64,000 nucleotides of DNA from CAZDKK01 sp964506245 (GTDB lineage: Bacteria > Eisenbacteria > RBG-16-71-46 > CAIMUX01 > WJJG01), in the NCBI GenBank assembly GCA_964506245.1, contig CAZDKK010000010.1, positions 41,952 to 105,951 of the forward strand, written 5' to 3'. Positions 61,801-64,000 of this stretch are shown here, one piece after another. A program made the position numbers and the translations under genes. Numbering within the stretch: the first letter of the stretch is position 1; each line of letters opens with the position of its first letter. The notes under the pieces are model-generated. The model searched no databases, had not been told where the DNA came from, and was given only the letters and a program-made list of their open reading frames with translations.

Positions 61801-62416
61801 GGCCGGGTCTCTGTGGATCGAACGCAATGTCCCGCGCCGGGCCGAGGCCCAGCAGGCGCGGCTCGCTGCCATCGAAGGGCACGGCCACCAGGTGGTGGTG
61901 GGCGAGGAAGGGCTGACCGGCGTCGCTGGCGCAGAGGATCTCGCGGCCGTCACGGCTCCAGCCGAGCGTGAGCGTATTCGCGCCCAAGTGCGTGAGACGC
62001 CGCGGCTCGCCGCCCTCGGACGGCACGACATAGACCTCGACGCCGCCCTCATCCATGCCGGTGAAGGCGATCCATCGGCCGTCGGGCGAGAAGACCGGCC
62101 GGGCCACGGCGGACTTGCTGACGGTCAGACGGCGGGCAACACCGCCCGCATCGCTGGCGATCCAGAGGTCGTCGTCGCTGCAGAAGACGATCCGGTCGCC
62201 GTGGATCGCGGGGAAGCGGTAGTAGCCGGGTACTGCGCCGGTCTCGGAGCCGGCCTGGCCCGGTCGTGCGGCGGCGATGGGCGGGGGCACGCGCAGGCGG
62301 ACGGGCGTTTGCACTCGGGTGGTGGCACGGGGCCGGGCCTGTACTCGGGCGGCGGTACGTGGCCGGGCCGGTACTCGGCCGGTGGCACGAGACCGAGTCT
62401 TCGATCGACGAGACAT
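58853..62416 (-). CDS. Tricorn-like protease (S41 superfamily)
   Basis: 1187 residues from ATG 62416 (GGAGG upstream). A basic low-complexity N-terminus (1-55) coded by tandem repeats replaces a signal peptide. Beta-propeller segments with TolB-like strands (FSPDGRWIAFTG, SDHEGVGNIYSC, WSPDGRWVAYG) lead to a PDZ-like part (TLIHEVNGRALDEHLS) and the S41 catalytic core. The tricorn tetrad can be located: Ser-His in GTSHCYEFG (about 836), Ser-Asp in ELAGSDGDIF (about 1067) and Glu in GVENYGTDPD (about 1124). It degrades short peptides in the cytoplasm in known cases. It is convergent with the sorted-protein gene, only nine bases apart. Confidence 0.88.
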   Translation of the reverse strand: MSRRSKTRSRATGRVPARPRTAARVQARPRATTRVQTPVRLRVPPPIAAARPGQAGSETGAVPGYYRFPAIHGDRIVFCSDDDLWIASDAGGVARRLTVSKSAVARPVFSPDGRWIAFTGMDEGGVEVYVVPSEGGEPRRLTHLGANTLTLGWSRDGREILCASDAGQPFLAHHHLVAVPFDGSEPRLLGLGPARDIAFDPQRPGQVIARNAGDPARWKRYRGGTTGTLWVDARGNGEFRQILKTLGGNLAAPMWIGRRIYFLSDHEGVGNIYSCRPNGGDVRRHTHHADFYARFGRTDGRRIVYHAGADLYIYDPAVNEDRRVPIEIRSPRPQRQRKFVTAAEAFEDYDPHPQGHSLLLTVRGRPITMGFWEGPATEFGAPWRGRHRLARWLNDGQRIVAVTDEGGEEQLEVFTPGKAGRTMDLGVDLGRILTLQVAPPPPEPATRAQRRRARRKAKTRPTRARHDRILITNHRQEVYIVDLTRRRARLVDKSDYERIQGACWSPDGRWVAYGLPTGFRHCAIRVAGVEQGAPQQITSGDFIDFEPCFDPEGKYLYFLSLRTYDPVYDLIQFGLGFPRGVRPYLVTLRADQPSPFLPAPRPLGAKKPEQSFGNNPWDVHADDESSAAKPARGKEEKPDELNVEIDFDGITDRILAVPMVEGRYDALDAIPGKLFARAQPIEGSLGSNFFDTTPLAKAAIEVYDFAELKQSTFVSGITGFRIAVDRKTLVYQAGRRLRAVAATAEPGKLPSGDETNRRTGWLDLTRARCEVQPADEWRQMLAEAWRLQRDQFWVPDLSKVDWVRVYERYLPLIGRISTRGELSDLLWEMQGELGTSHCYEFGGDYRTSPQYPVGLLGADLAYDRRHGGWRVVHVPRGDSWDARQASPLAAPGLRVAPATLIHEVNGRALDEHLSPAQALTHLAGQEVWLTVSDPSRGEGRAKAGERRTISVKPLRSEYGLRYRAWVEANRRRVHQVSGGRTGYVHIPNMGPQGYSEFHRYFLAEVGRPGLIVDVRHNGGGHVSSLLLDKLRRKRVGSNVSRHTITQPFPLEAPAGPMVALTDELAGSDGDIFSHCWKLYGLGPLIGKRTWGGVIGIWPRHPLVDGSLTSQPEFSFWFDDVGWGVENYGTDPDIEVENRPQDYAAGRDPQLERGLSEIQKLLRAFTPVRPDMAHRPSRALPRLPGARR
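62311..62400 (-). repeat. Three 30-bp tandem repeats inside the tricorn gene
   Basis: Units 62311-62340, 62341-62370 and 62371-62400 are imperfect copies, each beginning G(C/T)ACTCGG on the plus strand. Being a multiple of three they add ten-residue Arg/Ala/Pro/Thr units to the N-terminus without breaking the frame and could vary in number between strains. Confidence 0.75.
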
Positions 62417-62432
62417 GCGGACCTCCAGGGAC

Positions 62433-63731
62433 TCACAGCGTGGTTTTCAAGACTTCCTTCGAGCGGCGCATCGCGCACCAGTCGCGGCCGCACATGCTGC
62501 AGTAATCGCTCTCCGGGTCGGCGTCGCGGCGTAGTTCCCGCGCCCGCTCGGAGTCCATGGCCAGCTCCATCTGCGCGTTCCAATCGAAGGCCAGGCGCGC
62601 CCGGCTCATGCGGTCGTCCCACTCGCGCGCGCCTGGCAGGCCGCGGGCGACGTCCGCCGCATGCGCCGCGATGCGGTGCGCCAGCACGCCCTCGCGCACC
62701 TCGAGCGGGCCTGGCAGTGCGAGGTGCTCGGCCGGCGTCACGTAGCAGAGAAACGAGGCGCCGTGATAAGCCGCGGCGGTGGCGCCGATCGCGCTGGTGA
62801 TGTGGTCGTAGCCGGGCGCGACGTCGGTGACCACGGGGCCGAGGACATAGAAAGGCGCGCCGTCGCAGAGCTCTTCCTCTAGGCGCATGTTGCGTTCGAC
62901 CTGGTCGAAGGGCACGTGGCCGGGGCCCTCGACCATCGCCTGACACCCCCGCGCGCGGGCGCGCTGCACGAGTTCCCCGAGCGTGCGCAGCTCGGCGAGC
63001 TGGGCCTCGTCGGTCGCGTCGGCCAGACAACCAGGACGCAGGCCATCGCCGAGGCTGAAGGTGACGTCGTGCTCGCGCATGATCGCGCAGATATCGTCGA
63101 AGCGGTCGTAGAGCGGGTTCTGGCGGTCGTGCTCCTGCATCCACTGCGCGAGTAGGCTTCCGCCGCGTGAGACGATCCCAGCCGTGCGCTGCGCTGCCAG
63201 CGGCAGGTGCTCGCGCAAGATCCCGGCGTGGATCGTGAAGAAGTCAACGCCCTGCTCCGCCTGCTTGGCGATGATGGCGAGCATGTCGTCGGCGGTGAGC
63301 TGCTCGATCGGCCGGTGGGTGATCATCTCGTAGATGGGGACGGTGCCGAGCGGCACCGGGCAGTGCGCGATCAGGTGGCTGCGGATCGCATCGAGTGGCC
63401 CACCGGTCGAGAGATCCATCACCGCGTCGGCACCGTAGCGCAGCGCAAGCTGCATCTTGACCAGCTCCTCGTCCTGGCAGGAGCTGTCGGGCGACGTGCC
63501 CAGGTTGGCGTTCACCTTGGTGCGCAGCAGCCGGCCGATGCCCAGCGGCGCGAGGCGGCCCGCGCCCAGGCCACCGAAGCACGGGGCGAGGTGGTGGATG
63601 TTGGCGGGGATGACGAGCCGGCCGGCGGCCACGGCCGCGCGCACCTCGTCCGGCGCGCGCCGCTCCTGCGCGGCCACGTGCTTCATCGCGAGCGTGACGG
63701 TGCCCGCCCGCGCGGCTTCGATCTGGGTCAT
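62433..63731 (-). CDS. thiC: Phosphomethylpyrimidine synthase
   Basis: 432 residues from ATG 63731 (GGGAGGAGG upstream), the short form without the long N-terminal extension. It converts aminoimidazole ribotide to HMP phosphate for thiamine, using SAM and a [4Fe-4S] cluster. Signatures are VNANLGTSPD, YGADAVMDLSTGG, VEGPGHVPFDQ and the C-terminal cluster motif CSMCGRDWCAM (CxxCxxxxC). It stands alone, just upstream of the tricorn gene (16 bp between stop and start), possibly co-transcribed. No TPP riboswitch is visible in the 80 bp upstream. Confidence 0.93.
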   Translation of the reverse strand: MTQIEAARAGTVTLAMKHVAAQERRAPDEVRAAVAAGRLVIPANIHHLAPCFGGLGAGRLAPLGIGRLLRTKVNANLGTSPDSSCQDEELVKMQLALRYGADAVMDLSTGGPLDAIRSHLIAHCPVPLGTVPIYEMITHRPIEQLTADDMLAIIAKQAEQGVDFFTIHAGILREHLPLAAQRTAGIVSRGGSLLAQWMQEHDRQNPLYDRFDDICAIMREHDVTFSLGDGLRPGCLADATDEAQLAELRTLGELVQRARARGCQAMVEGPGHVPFDQVERNMRLEEELCDGAPFYVLGPVVTDVAPGYDHITSAIGATAAAYHGASFLCYVTPAEHLALPGPLEVREGVLAHRIAAHAADVARGLPGAREWDDRMSRARLAFDWNAQMELAMDSERARELRRDADPESDYCSMCGRDWCAMRRSKEVLKTTL

Positions 63732-63811
63732 GGGTCAGCCTCCTCCCGTGCGGCCAACCCTATAGACTAACGCCCGGGGCGGGGGTGCGGCTACTGGAAG
63801 AAGACGATGCC

Positions 63812-64000
63812 CTACCGCAGGACGAGCATCTTCTTGCCCGAGCTGTAGCCGTCCTGGGTGGTCATCTGAACCCAGAAGACGCCGCCGCCCGACCGGTTGC
63901 CGTTCGTGTCCGTCCCGTCCCAGACCGCCGAGTTCTCCCCGGCCCGGGCCGGACCGTCCATCAGCGTCTTGACCAGACGACCCGACACGTCCAGCACCGA
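63812..64000 (-). CDS. C-terminal end of an exported protein with FlgD-like sorting domain (5' partial)
   Basis: The last 62 residues of a gene that continues past the window edge. LDVSGRLVKTL, AVWDGTDTNGNRS, GVFWVQMTTQDG and the KKMLVLR end identify the FlgD-like sorting domain. Nothing can be said of the mature protein. Confidence 0.75.
   Translation of the reverse strand, partial: SVLDVSGRLVKTLMDGPARAGENSAVWDGTDTNGNRSGGGVFWVQMTTQDGYSSGKKMLVLR

Noticed and set aside
63732..63811. TPP riboswitch upstream of thiC
   Set aside because: The gap is only 80 bp and contains none of the conserved TPP motifs such as CUGAGA or the ACCUGAUCUGGAU-type segment.
1..64000. tRNA genes, rRNA, CRISPR arrays, complete insertion sequences
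   Set aside because: Looked for T-loop GGTTCGAAT-type motifs, regularly spaced repeats and transposase signatures; none found by eye.

Overview
The window is about 64 kb of high-GC bacterial DNA. No rRNA, tRNA, CRISPR array or insertion sequence was seen. The strongest taxonomic hint is a set of exported proteins ending in a FlgD-like Ig sorting domain, with a WDGRD-type turn and a terminal basic residue. Eleven such C-termini occur here, two of them cut by the window ends. Three belong to gingipain-like (C25) proteins, and the window also has an OPT transporter, a tricorn-type protease and an aldehyde:ferredoxin oxidoreductase. This mix suggests a Gram-negative lineage near the FCB group, such as an Eisenbacteria- or Krumholzibacteria-like phylum. 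That placement is inference, not something the sequence proves.

Layout. 1-7 kb: the tail of a sorted protein, then two homologous exported thioredoxin-fold (Omp28-like) genes at 201-2237 and 5882-6955. Each is interrupted by one in-frame TGA exactly where the first cysteine of the CxxC motif should be, and each TGA is followed at the same distance by the same hairpin. I read them as selenoproteins. Between them lie an aldehyde:ferredoxin oxidoreductase gene (minus strand) and a DUF4143-type ATPase gene flanked by a second, synonymously diverged copy of the oxidoreductase 3' end. 7-12.4 kb: sdhCDAB and a gapN-type dehydrogenase. 12.4-20.3 kb: a sorted beta-propeller protein and a two-gene efflux operon whose second gene fuses the RND pump to a TolC-like outer-membrane factor. 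20.3-28.3 kb: an OPT transporter, about 1.1 kb with no recognisable gene, and a cluster of HD hydrolase, AmrS-like radical SAM enzyme, YjbQ and a long MutL/GlmL-type protein.

28.3-40.9 kb (all minus strand): a small unknown protein, a cysteine-rich exported protein, and a closely spaced run of C25 peptidase, exported class II amidotransferase-like protein, sensor kinase and NtrC-type regulator, followed further upstream by a FIST-domain gene. An NtrC-like palindrome lies between the regulator and the cysteine-rich gene. 41-46.2 kb: a GntR / band-7 / glycosyltransferase-like operon, divergent from a TonB-dependent receptor, with a highly structured ~148-bp element between them. 46.3-58.8 kb: two C25-family paralogues flanking a YWTD-propeller protein, then another sorted protein. 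58.9-64 kb: a tricorn-like protease, thiC and the tail of one more sorted protein.

Taken together the window pairs central energy metabolism with a heavy investment in exported, C-terminally sorted proteins. The most unusual content is the pair of predicted selenoproteins, the synonymously diverged gene tail beside the ATPase cassette, the RND-TolC fusion, the exported amidotransferase-like protein and the unassigned structured leader.
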